The notes under the pieces are model-generated. The model saw only the letters and a program-made list of their open reading frames with translations, did no database searches and was not told the origin of the DNA. A stretch of 64,000 bases of DNA, taken from positions 62,001 through 126,000 of the forward strand of contig SWDT01000185.1 in the NCBI GenBank assembly GCA_009193035.1, read 5' to 3'. A program made the translations under genes and the position numbers. Position 1 is the stretch's first letter. Every line of letters starts with the position of its first letter. This document shows positions 11,123 through 23,100 of the stretch, one piece after another. Source of the DNA: Halicephalobus mephisto. Its lineage: Eukaryota > Nematoda > Chromadorea > Rhabditida > Panagrolaimidae.

Positions 11123-13228
11123 ATGCCTCATATAGCTGTCGGAAGTCGGAGTTCTTACGGAGTAGGGGCCCCGGCTTTCGTAATCAGGAACTCCGATCAG
11201 GATGACGACATGGGGGTTGTGGATGGACTGTCATCTGGAGTCGTTGACAGGATCCCGAATCGAGAAGACATCGTGGCCGGGATGTTTTTGTTCATCTACG
11301 GCGCTGTCGGGATCGCATTTTACGCAATTGTTACTTTGTCCATGGTGCGGATGTCGAAGGACATTGTCGGCTTCAGATTCCTCATAAGTCAATCCATAAC
11401 GGATGTGCTTCTGTTGATCCAATTCGGGATCTGGCCCGGATTAGTCATTTTAAGTCAGAACGAGATCCTGCCGGTGGAATGGCGATGGCACATCCACCTC
11501 TACCTCGACTTCACCTGGTGGAGCATGGTGTACCACTACCCCATCGTGGCGTGGAGCCGACTGGCCGCGGTGCAGTTCCCAAACTGGTTCAGAACCCTGA
11601 AGCCGAAAAAGTGCTTCTTGATCTGCTCCATAGCCTGGATCGTCGGATTGATTCAAAGCATTGTAGAACACCAATTTACCTGGTTCGAACCCCTCTACTA
11701 CGACCCCACTCATTACGGTCTCAGAACGAATTGGACAGCTTACAACACCAACGGCACAGGTACTTACTATATGATTTTCAACGTTTCTTCGATGATTCTA
11801 CCGTTCCCATTCTACGGCATTGCTCTGTATGTTTTGTTTACTCGACAGAAGAGACAACTCATAGACCCCATGAGGGTCAGGGTCAGGGGCAACTCCGTCG
11901 CCTCCACAATCACCAACGGCATCAGTGCTCAACGGTCCCTCAGCATCGAGACCAGACTCCTCATCCCTTGCATCATCAACACCGTGTTGTTCGTTGTGGG
12001 ACAGGTTAGTACATTGTAACGAAACAAGTCTAAAAAGGTTCAAAAGTAGATAATTTTGAAATTTCGGAGATGATAAAATACAAAAATTCATAAATTAGGT
12101 CTTCTTGGATTAAACTGAGGTTTTCTACAAAGATCCATCTTAAATTAAGTCAGATCTTTCTAGAAATTTACGCAATCTCAGATCACATCACTCTAAGAAG
12201 ATCTATACCGGCAGACTAGACTTTTAAAGGTATTTATCCAACTACAAAATTAAGACTTTATGAAGCTAGTCTAAGAAGATACAACTCACCCTAAGGATTA
12301 GTGGATGTTATTCTAAATTGCTTTTTTATCTACTATTTACTGTACACAAAAAAGGTACATAGTATATGGTGTATACATATATTAAAACAGCTTTGATGTA
12401 TGAGATACATTGTAATCAATGCACCGATTCATTAAGCTGATATAGATGTACTGTATTCAATGTATAGATATATTAAAACGACTTTGATGTATGAGATACA
12501 TTGTAATCAATGCACCGATTCATTACGTTGATATCGGTGCCTTGTATTCAATGTATAGATATATTAAAACGACTTTGATCTATGAGATACATTGTAATCA
12601 ATGCACCGATTCGTTACGTTGATATCGGTGCCTTGTATTCAATATATAGATATATTAAAACAGCTTTGATGTATGAGATACATCATTTCCCATGCATGAT
12701 ATGCATTAAGTTGATATCGGTGCATTGTATTCAGTAAATAAATATATTAAAACACCTTTGATGTATCGAATACGTTATATTCAGTGTATCTATATATTAA
12801 ATATGACATTGGTGCATTGAATATACTGTATTTCATGCATCAAAGCCGTTTTAATATATAATTTTTGTGTGTATAACGACCTTTTACTACTTTCACCTTT
12901 AGTGCTTAATTTTGTGATTTCGTAATTACTTAATAATTTATTCTTATTTTAGGTCTGTATCACCCTGTGTGCCAAGTACGAAGGCAAGTGGATGAACTGG
13001 ACTGTGATGATCCTGTTCGCGACAAACTCCTTCGTGAATCCGGTTTTGTATCTTTGCTTCAGCAGTGTCATCAGAAGACATTTATTTTCTGACTGTAAAA
13101 AACGACTTGGATCATCGGGGATCTACAAAGATTACGACTTCAGATCCAGCAGTCAAGTCAGCATCACATATGCCCAACAGCGAAGTTCCCTTGTGAAATG
13201 GAAAAAAGAAAGTGTTTCTGTTTCTTGA
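11123..13228 (+). CDS. Seven-transmembrane receptor, rhodopsin/Srx-like (two exons)
   Basis: This encodes a predicted G-protein-coupled receptor of 385 aa. Exons are 11123-12004 and 12953-13228, joined in phase 0 (CAG|GTTAGT .. TTTTAG|GTC). I chose the ATG at 11123 because a TTTTTTTGCAG acceptor ends at 11115, so the mRNA probably begins there or is spliced there; an ATG further upstream would read through the acceptor. Hydrophobic segments fit seven helices, the first beginning near IVAGMFLFIYG. The TM3 end has WSRLAAV where rhodopsin-type receptors have DRY-like motifs, and TM7 has NSFVNPVLYL, matching the NPxxY region. The N-terminus has no obvious signal peptide. Ligand is unknown. A neuropeptide or orphan amine-type receptor is an alternative to Srx. 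The 948-bp intron is almost entirely repeat. Confidence 0.85.
12343..12874. mobile_element. Family B palindromic repeat array inside receptor intron
   Basis: The element begins TACACAAAAAAGG and ends TTTTTGTGTGTA. Its interior is four to five units of about 118 bp built on ATATTAAAACGACTTTGATG, GAGATACATTGTAATCAATG and GTTGATATCGGTGC. Related copies lie at 31312-31490, 33966-34426 and 52861-52952. It occupies over half of the intron. Confidence 0.65.
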
Positions 13229-13242
13229 CTCCGGAATCATCT

Positions 13243-13408
13243 ACATACAAAAAGTGTAACTTTTGATACAGTAACAAAATCCAAATCGTTACTTTTATTT
13301 TTTATTTTTGTAACAAATGCGAAATATTTGTAAAATATGTGACGATTGTTAAATTTTCGTCACATTTCGCAATTGTTACAAGGTCGAAAATTACACTTTT
13401 TGTGTGTA
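13243..13408. mobile_element. Family A palindromic MITE
   Basis: A single copy begins 15 bp after the receptor stop codon, so the transcript 3' end probably reads into it. Ends are ACATACAAAAAGTGTAA and TTACACTTTTTGTGTGT, the best-preserved inverted ends in the family in this window. Confidence 0.7.
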
Positions 13409-13469
13409 CTTTACCGTAATCTACTTACGTTCGAAATCGAAGCCGATCGGATCTATTAAGTTTTAAAAA

Positions 13470-14475
13470 CGGGTTTTGATTCATATCCTTGTTACTAGGA
13501 TACGGTAAATACTGAAAATAAAAAATATGTAAATTAAAAATTAAAAACAAATCGGAAATAAAAATAAACTTAAAAAACTAAAAATAATTAAAATTTCTAA
13601 AAATAATCAAAAATTTCAAAAAAACTAAAAATAATAAAAATTTTTAAATATAATTAATATTTTTAAAAAAACTAAAAATAATTAAAATTTTTAAAAATAA
13701 TTAATATTTTTAAAAATAAAATATTTTTTAAAAATTTTTAAAAATTTAATTTAAAAAAACTAAAATAATCGAAATTTTTAAACATTATTAAAAAGTAAAC
13801 ATCAAAAGTTAAAAGTAACAAATTTAATAAAATTTAAAATTAAATGTTTATGTATTTTTTAGATTCGAAAACTATCTAAATTAAATTAAGATTTTTGAAA
13901 AAATAGAATTTGCCATAATTCAATATTTTCAAAATTTTTGACGGATTTTATACAAAAAATTTTAAAACAAAAAAATCGGGATGTTTTTAAATTTTCTAAA
14001 ATAAAAAATGATTTTTATAAAAATTAAAAATTATTCAAATTTTTAAATTTTCCAAAATAAAAAAAATGATTTTTAAAAAATTATTTAAATTCAAAAATTT
14101 TTAATTTTCTAAAATAAAAAAAATGATTTTTAAAAAATTATTTAAATTCAAAAATTTTTAATTTTCTAAAATAAAAAAAAATTATTTTTAAAAAATTATT
14201 TAAATTCAAAAATTTTTAATTTTCTAAAATAAAAAAAATGATTTTTATAAAAATTAATTAAATTTTAAAATTTTAAATTTTTTATAAAAATTAAAAATTA
14301 TTTCCAAGAACTTTCATCTTTAATTTCGATTCTAAAAATATCTTTATATCCTTGGAAACTTGATTTTAAACAATTACAATGAAAAAAAAATATAAAAGAC
14401 CAAAAATTGTACTTTATGAACCACTTTGTTCAAAGACAACTAACGAACCAAGAAGGTTAAATGACTAAATTCTGA
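13470..14475. repeat. Low-complexity A/T with short tandem repeats
   Basis: Repeats such as AAAAACTAAAAATAATTAAAATTTTT and, at 13990-14270, ATTTTCTAAAATAAAAAAAATGATTT occur with about 60-bp period. No gene is seen. Confidence 0.6.
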
Positions 14476-14478
14476 CGT

Positions 14479-14484
14479 TTTATT
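14479..14484 (-). terminator. Candidate poly(A) signal AATAAA
   Basis: AATAAA on the minus strand lies about 215 bp downstream of the stop codon of the gene at 14699-16917. It is the only canonical signal I found close downstream of the three-gene cluster. Confidence 0.4.
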
Positions 14485-14698
14485 CCTTTTTTAACAGATA
14501 ATTTTTTACAATTTTCGAATTGGAACTAGAACACAAAATAGTACAATTTATTAGCACTTTGTATACAAAATTAACAACCACTAAAACCTTAACGTGAAAC
14601 GACTACCGTATTTCTCAGGGACTTTCGTGCTAGGAGTCCGTTCTCACATTCGTCCAACTTTTTTCTTCTTTTTCACGTACTTAACTAAAACAAAAAAA

Positions 14699-16917
14699 CT
14701 ACCGTAATCTTTTCAGAATATCAGTCAGAGGTCCGGGTGGAACGCAATTATTACATTTATAAAAATGTGCCATCCTATACAGTACCTTCTTAAAACCATT
14801 AATGTGATACTGCTCCGGATCCGACTTGTACAATCTCAAAATCCTTCCTAGCAATTTCTCCAGTCCATCGAAATCTTGATTTTTTCCACAAATAAGAGCA
14901 ATAATTTCGCAAACTTTGTTTAACATTTCCATTTTTTTGAAAAGTTCTGGATAATCTAACAGACCTTCTAGGAATTTCGGCTGAAAAAATTAACATTATT
15001 TATAAATAAGAAAATTAAAATTATAAATAAGAAAATTAAAACTATAAATAAGAAAATTAACATTATTTATAAATAAAAAAATTAAAATTATTTATAAATA
15101 AAAAAATTAAAACTATAAATAAGAAAATTAACATTATTTTTAAATAAGAAAAATTAATATTATTTTTAAATAAAAAAATTAATATTATTTTTAAATAAGA
15201 AAATTGACATTATAAATAAAATTAAAATTATTTTTAAATAAAAAAATTAAAATTATAAATAAAATTAAAATTATTTTTAAATTAAAAAATACTTTTTTAA
15301 GCAAAAACAAATTACCTCTTTAGTTTGTTCTGACAAAACTATTAGGTACTCCATGTGATTTCCAGAAAAAGTTGAATTTCTTACAAATAACGAATCCACA
15401 AATTCCAATGTTTTTCCTCGATACAGTAACCATAAACCTTGAAAACAATCCATTTGAACATTAGATCCATTACTTTCAACAAACTTAAATACTGCAATTT
15501 AAACATTAAATATTATTTAAATATTTAAAAACATACATTTTTCCAATTCTTTTGTTGCTTTATTTTTTGACATAACTTCATTCGTCCATTTTATAATTTT
15601 CCAAAGACAATCTGGATGAATTTTTTGTTTATTTTGTTCTTCTTTTTCCGTCAATTCAGGTTCAATTTTCGACAATCTCAAGTACAAATCAAAAAGTTGA
15701 TCAACAGTAACTTTTTCTGAATCGCTGAAATGCTCAATTTTAAACATAAAAAATGACCGTACACCACTAATTAATGTTTTAAAAAATGTTTAAATTTTTA
15801 AATAAAATCAAAAGTAATTTAAAACTAAAATCAATATTTTAATTACAGAAAGAAAATCTTCAAAGAAGCTTACTGTAATTTCTAAATTAATATTAAAAAT
15901 TTTAAAACCTAAGAATTTAGAAAAATTCAAGGATTCTAGCAGATAAACAAAGAATTACAGTAACTATAGAAAATTCAAACAACTTCAAAAATTCTAACCA
16001 TCCTAGAAATTTTAAAAATTAAAGATTTAAAAAATTCAAGAATTCTAACAGATAAACAAAGAATTACAGTAACTGTAAAAAACTTCAAGAATTTAAGAAA
16101 TTTAAAAAATTCAACAATTCTAACAGATAAATTAAGAATTACAGTAACTATAAAAAATTCTAACAAACTTCAAAAATTCTAACAATCCTAGAAATTCAAA
16201 AAATTCAAGAATTCTAGAAGATAAACAAAGAATTACAGTAACTATAAAAAATTCTAACAACTTCAAGAATTCTAACAATCCTAAAAATTTTAAAACCTCT
16301 AAGAATTCAAACCACTTCCAAAAATATTTAAATAATTCTAAAACTGCATTCATATAAAATCCTAAAATTTAAAATTTAAAAAAACCAACCTTATTTTTGC
16401 TTGAATAATTTTCGCAATTAACGAATCTCGATTTCTTTTTTTGTGAAATCCAGATGACACAACATTAATATAAAATTTCTCAGCCAATTCAATCGGATTT
16501 TTAGTAATTTCAGAATAAAGAATTCTTTCCAAAGTGGCACAAAATTGATCATCTGTCAATTGGCCTTTTGAAATTGATGACAAAAGTTTGAATCCATCAT
16601 CCACTTTTCCGGAGGCAATCAGGTGACTCGAAAGTTTGATTCCAAATGCCGGACTTTTTTCTGCAGGTAATCTAAAAAAATTCAAATTTATATAAAAAAA
16701 TTTTTTTTAAAAACCCAGAATTTGTTTTTCTCCATTTTTCCACAGCTTCAATAGGATTCCCTTCGTAAATCATTGAAAGTATTCGTTTTTCTTCGTTTTT
16801 TCGATGTTCAATCGATCTTTGAACTTCTTTGTACCCTGATGGAGTACTGTAGTTTACAGAAAAAAACGATAATTGTCTTATCCATCTGTTCACCAGCAAA
16901 ACCCGTCGAAAAATCAT
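14699..16917 (-). CDS. Mitochondrial-type helical-repeat protein, 376 aa (five exons)
   Basis: Not assigned to a named family. Exons on the minus strand are 16917-16715, 16671-16390, 15724-15537, 15491-15316 and 14980-14699; all junctions are GT..AG and keep one frame for 377 codons. The N-terminus MIFRRVLLVNRWIRQLSFF is rich in Arg and hydrophobic residues with no acidic residue, as in mitochondrial presequences. The rest is predicted alpha-helical, with helix-turn-helix-like stretches such as IASGKVDDGFKLLSSI resembling degenerate PPR units. A TATTTTAG acceptor directly abuts the ATG, consistent with a trans-spliced leader. It is the last gene in a same-strand cluster with similar neighbours, 550 bp after the stop of the preceding one. 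Introns hold AT-rich repeats. An RNA-binding role in mitochondria is inference only. Confidence 0.7.
15780..16345. repeat. Intronic tandem repeat, unit about 65 bp
   Basis: Within intron 2 of the gene above, units containing ATAAACAAAGAATTACAGTA and AATTCTAACAAC repeat at least four times (about 15950, 16065, 16140, 16230). Repeat-encoded short ORFs rich in Phe/Leu were discarded. Confidence 0.65.
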
Positions 16918-17467
16918 CTAAAATATAAAAATATATAAAATATAAAAATTAAAAATATATAAAAATATAAAATATAAAAATTCTAAAAAATAGCCTCGAA
17001 ATAAGTTTTTTTAAATTCTCGGTTTCTGAAAAATTCAAAAAATTTATTAAATTTCAAAATATTCTGATTTTTCAGATTTCTTGTTTTAAAATCTTTGAAT
17101 TTTATACTTTTTTGAAATTCTAAAAACCTAGAAAATTTTCAAAATCAATAATGTTTTGTGATTTCCTAAAATCTGAAAAGTTTTCACAAATATCTCCAAA
17201 ACTTCAGAATCCTCAAATCTGAAAAGTTTTCATAAAAACCTCCAAAACTTCAGAATCCTAAAATCTGAAAACTTTTCACAAAAATCCCCAAAACTTCAGA
17301 ATCCTCAAATTTTACAATTTACGGAATTCTAGTACAATTAAAAATACAAAAAGTAAAACAGCGAAATTAACGCTTTTTTAACAAAAAAAATTAAAATATT
17401 CATTATTCACAAACTCAACAATAAATTCAACTTTAAACACACAACCTACACACCACTACCTAATCCG

Positions 17468-19963
17468 CTATATTGAGCTCCTAGGACCAGAATTGCCACA
17501 AGACCCGTCATTTTCCAAAGACTTCTTCTTCAAGGATTCATACAGTAACTCAACTTTTTTCTTGTTTCGTTCTGTCATCAGAAGATTATTCACTTTTATA
17601 AATCTGCACAAGGCATCCAGATCATCCGTATTTTTGTTCATTTGAGCAATTTTAATCCAGACATCTTGCAAAGCGATCAAGAGTTTTTCAAGTTGATCAG
17701 CTTTAACTGTGAATTTTCTAGTTTTAGCTTTGACAAATCTTCGTTTATGATAAACTCGGAATTTATCAAGCAGAAAACCAACATTACCTCTAGCATCAGG
17801 TTCAAGAATAGATGGGAGATTTCCATCAAAATGAGATTCATTCGTTTTTGATATTATTTGGGGATTTTTTTGAGATTCTAATTCAAAATTATCTCTAGAT
17901 TTTACTTCAGGATTTCCTCTGGATTCTACTCCAGATTCCTCACTAGAATTCCTTCTAGTTTCAGATTCCATAGTTCCAGATTCATTTTTAGAATTTCCAT
18001 TAACTTCTACTTCAGAATTACCTCCAGATTCTTCTCTAGAATTTCCATTGACTTCTACTCCAGATCCGTCTCTAGAATTTCCATTGACTTCTACTCCAGA
18101 ATTACCTCCAGATCTTTCTCTAGAATTTCCATTGACTTCTCCAGAATTACCTCCAGATCCGTCTCTAGAATTTCCATTGATTTCTACTCCAGAATTACCT
18201 CCAGATCCCTCTTTATAATTCCCTCTAATTTCAGATTCCATAGCTCCAGATTCCTTTTTAGAATTTGCATTGACTTCTGATTTCATACCTTTAGATTCTG
18301 CTTCAGAATATGTTCTTCCAGAATCTTCCTCTTCTGATTCGTCATCTCCAGACCCTTGTTTAGCACCTCTAGAAGGTTTCTCCATCGTACTCAGAACACA
18401 TTCGGAAATCAAATTTGCAATTTGTTGAATATGAATAGAATTAACATCTGCCAAATTTTCTTCCTTATTGAGGTTCCTTATCGGTCTGACAAAATGAATA
18501 CAATCAATTGATAATTTCGTCCATAAAATTCTTGCATCATTGTAATTATTTGTTAAAATCATTGAAATAATTAATTGTGCCAAGCCATCTGCTGGATTTC
18601 TTACTTTTTCATATACTTCTAGAATATTTTTAATTCTTTTTTGTTTGATTATTTTTGAAACTTTTTTGTCTGTCAAAGCAAATTCGAAAAATATTTGTCC
18701 TCCAGAAGTCGTGTGTTCCGATATGCAGTGACTTGACCAAGACGGGAAAATATCCTTAAATCTTTTGGCTTCCAAAAAAAAAGATGAAGCTGTTTCTAAA
18801 AATATTTCTCTGCTTGACAAAAATCCGAGTTCGATTAGCTTATCGCATAAGTTCGAAACTTTGTTAAAATTCGAATTTTCAAAAGACAAAGCTGATCGAA
18901 AAATTTTAATAATATATTGGCGATTTTTAGGTTTTAGTTTTCTCGAATTTTGTTGTAGCGGAAAAACCCGTCGTAATTCTGCTGCTGTGTCCGCGATTTC
19001 ATCAGGACTGGAATTCCTGGAAACGAAGGAGAGAAATTGGAGCAAAATGGCTTCAGGAACGTGGGCCTGGGGATATCTACTTGCTCTGAAACGAAACTTA
19101 AAAAATTTCAATAAAATTTTTAAATTTTTAAAATTAAAATACCCGAAAATTTCAGTTTTAGGATCTTAGATAGTTTCATAATTCACTTTTTAGAATTATA
19201 TTTTATTTTATTTAAATTAAAGTTTTAAATTTGGATGATAAGGGATCTAAAACATTTATATATTCTTGGCGATCAATAGTCATATATGAAAACTGACAGA
19301 TATTCAAAATCATACTATTGTGGAAACGAAAAACACCAATTATCACGAAAGATCTTAACAAGAATTTTCAGAGGCCGTTAGAAAATAAAATATCCAATAA
19401 CTGAGATCACCTATCGCTTTCGTAATTCACTTTTTAGAATTAAATGTCATCTAAATTAATTTAAAAAGTTTTAAATTTGGATGATATGGGATCTAAAACA
19501 TCTACGTATTCTTGGCGATCAATAGTCATATATGAAAGTACTCAAAGTTATCCAAAAATCGCAACTAAAATCAAAAAATTCAACCAAAAATAAATTTTCA
19601 AAAATCTTACAGGTCTTTGAGCATTTCCATTATCTTCTTATCCAGTGTTCTTTCAACTTTAACTTCTCTAGAGTCAGAATCTTCCTGAAAAAGTCAAAAT
19701 TCATATATGAAAAATTTTAAAATTTCTTACTTTAATTCCATCTTTTTTCAAATTTATTGAATTTTTTCCAGATGATTTTAAAATATTTTTTCTTAAATCT
19801 ATTTTCCTCAATTCATAAGTTTTAAAATTTTCTGGTATTTCTTGAGACGTCCTAAAATGTTTAAAATTTTTTAAAAAAATTAAAAAAAAACAAACCTGGC
19901 AATTGTCTGACAAAAACTTCTTTGAAACGACTTCCACAGTATACGGTTACATAATCGTCGCAT
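17468..19963 (-). CDS. Mitochondrial-type helical-repeat protein with acidic Gly/Ser/Asn insert, 626 aa (four exons)
   Basis: Not assigned to a named family. Minus-strand exons are 19963-19896, 19851-19731, 19684-19611 and 19085-17468, all GT..AG with continuous frame (627 codons). The start MRRLCNRILWKSFQRSF is Arg-rich and lacks acids, like a mitochondrial presequence; the ATG at 19971 is in another frame and does not splice into the gene. A TTTTTTTAG acceptor at 19988-19987 lies 23 bp before this ATG. The first half is helical and resembles degenerate PPR repeats (VRNPADGLAQLIISMILTNN). A region encoded at about 17880-18340 is a degenerate repeat of Asn-Ser-Arg-Glu/Asp-Gly-Ser-Gly-Gly units, then the C-terminus returns to basic helices (KRRFVKAKTRKFTVKADQLE). 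It lies 175 bp after the stop of the LRPPRC-like gene. Function is inferred only from the leader and neighbours. Confidence 0.68.
17880..18340 (-). repeat. Coding repeat, unit about 60-66 bp
   Basis: Inside the last exon of the 17468-19963 gene, blocks around TCTAGAATTTCCATTGACTT and CTCCAGAATTACCTCCAGAT repeat about seven to eight times in frame. They expand an acidic, Gly/Ser/Asn-rich linker. Confidence 0.75.
19190..19545. repeat. Intronic duplicated block (about 235-bp spacing)
   Basis: Two copies in intron 3 of the 17468-19963 gene share TTAGAATTAAAT-like sequence, GATCTAAAACATTTA and TTCTTGGCGATCAATAGTCA (near 19265 and 19508). Confidence 0.7.
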
Positions 19964-19985
19964 CTTGGCATCTGGATATATAAAT

Positions 19986-19995
19986 TCTAAAAAAA
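19986..19995 (-). promoter_or_regulatory. Putative trans-splice acceptor upstream of second gene in cluster
   Basis: On the minus strand a T-run followed by AG (TTTTTTTAG) ends at 19987. No upstream exon in this frame is needed. A 3' splice site this close to a start, 150 bp after the previous gene's stop, fits spliced-leader trans-splicing in a nematode operon. Inference only. Confidence 0.45.
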
Positions 19996-19999
19996 TCAA

Positions 20000-20095
20000 C
20001 TCTAGGAGGCCGGATCAAGGACCCGATGTACCTCTGGGATCATATTCAAACTCGCATTGATGCAATTTTTCGCTGTGAGACAAATTTAACGAAAA
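20000..20095. other. Small GC-richer island between clustered genes
   Basis: About 90 bp of more complex sequence lies in an otherwise AT-rich spacer. On the + strand it reads without stop as GRIKDPMYLWDHIQTRID, vaguely like the C-terminal part of Tc1/mariner transposases. Too short to call. It could equally be part of a 3' UTR or intercistronic element. Confidence 0.25.
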
Positions 20096-20137
20096 TTTTA
20101 TAAAAATTCATATATCAACAAATTCAACAAAAACTAT

Positions 20138-23100
20138 CTAAATCCTAGTTTCATTTTTCCATTTCGTCGATCTTAATTCTTTTCCTGATCTAACTAAATC
20201 CAAATCCTTCTGAAAATCCGCATATCTGGACAAAAAATCGTCTGCTGTGTCAGATTTACTTCCGTTTAAAACTTTCGTTTTTTCATCCATGATCCACTTC
20301 GATATTACTTCTTTTTGATTATTGCAAATTTTGTCTAATCTTTCCATTTGTAGCAACGTCAACGGAACATCATAACTCCTGAACAACTCATAGAAGTCCA
20401 GAGCCGCTACTCCACGACGTCTAAATTCACACAACCACAACCAATAGCTAATAAACAAATGACATCCATGTTGATTCGTCCTCAAATCAGTATATTTCAA
20501 GCATAATTTAGAATATTCAAGGGCAATTTCCTGAAAAAAAACCATTAAAATCACACATAAAGGATAAATTTCTTATATAAACCTTAAATTATATATAAAA
20601 AACCCCAATTTCCATATAAAAACTTCAATTTCTATATAAAAAATCTCAATTTCCATATAAAAACTCCCCCATATCCACATAAAAAGCCTCAATTTCCATA
20701 TAAAAACCTCAATTTCTATATAAAAACCCTCAATTTCCATATAAAAATCCTATTTTCTATATTAAAAACTTCGATTTTCATATAAAAAATTTAAATTTTA
20801 CACAAAATAACCCCAATTTCTATATTAAAAACTTCAATTTCCATACAAAAACCCTAAATTTTATATAAAACTAAAATCAGAATTTTAAAACTTACATTTC
20901 TTCTTTGTAATTGTAATAATCTAAAAATATTCAAATAATCTGACCTCTGCAACGGGTAATCCTTGGATTGAAAAATTTTCTCAGCTTCATCAATCTGTCC
21001 TTTCGAAACATAAGCTCCGGCCAAAAAAGCATTAGCTCTAGATCCAGAAATAAAATTTTTTGCTCTATGAAGAAGAAATTGAATTTTTGTTTTATCAGCG
21101 TATTTCATCAAAGCAAAAAGTCCATTAGAACAATATAACGAAGATTGAAATTTCAGCCATGTATCAACTGCAGTGTCCCATCCAAGACTAAAATTATTTA
21201 ACTATCAATAATATAAAAATTCTAAAATTTTCTATAAAAGTCAAAAAAATCAAAATTTAGAAAAATAAAATTTAAAAATATTCAACTTCTAAGATATTAA
21301 AAAAATAAAAATTTTAGAAATTTTAATAAAATATAAAAATATTCTATTTAAAAATCTTTATAATTACTAAAATTATTTAAAAATCTTTATAATTACTAAA
21401 ATTATTTAAAAATCTTTATAATTACTAAAATTATTTAAACAATTTTATAATTACTAAATTATTCAAAAATTTTTATAACTACTAAAATTATTTAAAAATT
21501 TTTATAAATACTAATATTATTTAAAAATTTTTTATAAATACTAATATTATTTAAAAATTTCTATAATTACTAAATTATTAAAAAATTTTTATAATTACTA
21601 AATTATTCAAAAATTTTTATAAATACTAATATTATTTAAAAATTTTTATAATTACTAAAAGTATTTAAAAACTTTTATAATTACTAAAATTATTTAAAAA
21701 ATAAAACTTACAAATACAGTACTTTCTCCACAAAAGATAAAGTCAAAGTTTCGTTTCCATGAAGCATCATTATATCCAATTTAATCAGCAAAGTAACCAA
21801 ATCTATTGCTTCATTTACTTTTTCTGGAGTTAATCCTCCACTAGAAGATCCCAAAATCGTCTGAAAAAAACTTTCATAAGCTTTTACAGAATCAAATCTA
21901 GTTTCATGTTCAGCTACAGAGTACGGAAACATCCTTTTCAATTCATATACAAATTCAATAACAAGTTGAATATTTTCACATTCTAGAAAATATCGTTTCA
22001 AAATTTTCAATAAATGATGATTTTTCACTGGTGACACTTCAGTACTTTCATTACTTTTATCATTCGAAAATTCATCAATACTGAGAAAACTTTCGTTTTC
22101 CGAAGTAACTGCCGATCTGAAAAAACATTAAAAATCACAAAATAAGCAGTAATTTCAGAATTATAAATTGTAAAATCGTAATCTAGTAAAAAACTACCGT
22201 ACATTGGTAGAACTTCCTTAATAAAAACTACAGTATAAACTACAAAGTTACTATATACTAACAACCCTAAAATTACTGATATGTTTAAAAATCAAAATAA
22301 GCTGTAATTTCAAAGTTATAAATTGTAAAATCGTAATCTAGTAAAAAACTACCGTACATTGGTAGAACTTCCTTAATGAAAACTACAGTATAAACTACAA
22401 AGTTACTATATACTAACAACCCTAAAATCACTAATTATATATATTTAAAAAACTTACAATAAATTCAATAATTTTTTAACATATCCCCAATTCGCATTTT
22501 GAAGATACAAATCCAGCAAATAATCCAAATTTTCTTCAAAATTCATTCCTGGCGGAAAATCGCCTCTTTTAACCAAAAATGAATGAATTTTTTCAACATC
22601 TGCTGATTTTAATAATTTTTTAAATACTTCATATGTAAATTTTGAATTTTTATCTATTATTTTTAGTTCATTATCTAAAAATAATTTTTCATATTCTAAT
22701 TTTAGCCATTTTTTAAAATGAATTTTCTCAATTGGCAAACAATATTTCCATTCATTTTCTTCTATATTTTTCGCCCATTTAAATAATATTTTCCATGTAT
22801 CATTAGATTTCACTCCAAAACTTTCCAAAACTTTCGACATTTGCATAAGTCTTTCAACATCAGATAATCTTGTTTGATTAATCAAATTATTCAACATCGG
22901 AATATAAAACATATTCATCATCATCCACGGATCCATTTGAGATATATCCTTGTATCCAAGCAATGTTGCTCTAAATAATATTTTTTGTCTAGATTGAAGA
23001 TCAGGACATCTGACAAAAATCGGAAAAATTAAATGAGGTCTAGTTCTTTCAACATCAATAGCATCTATGAACTGCGAAAACATTTCAAATCTTTCATCAT

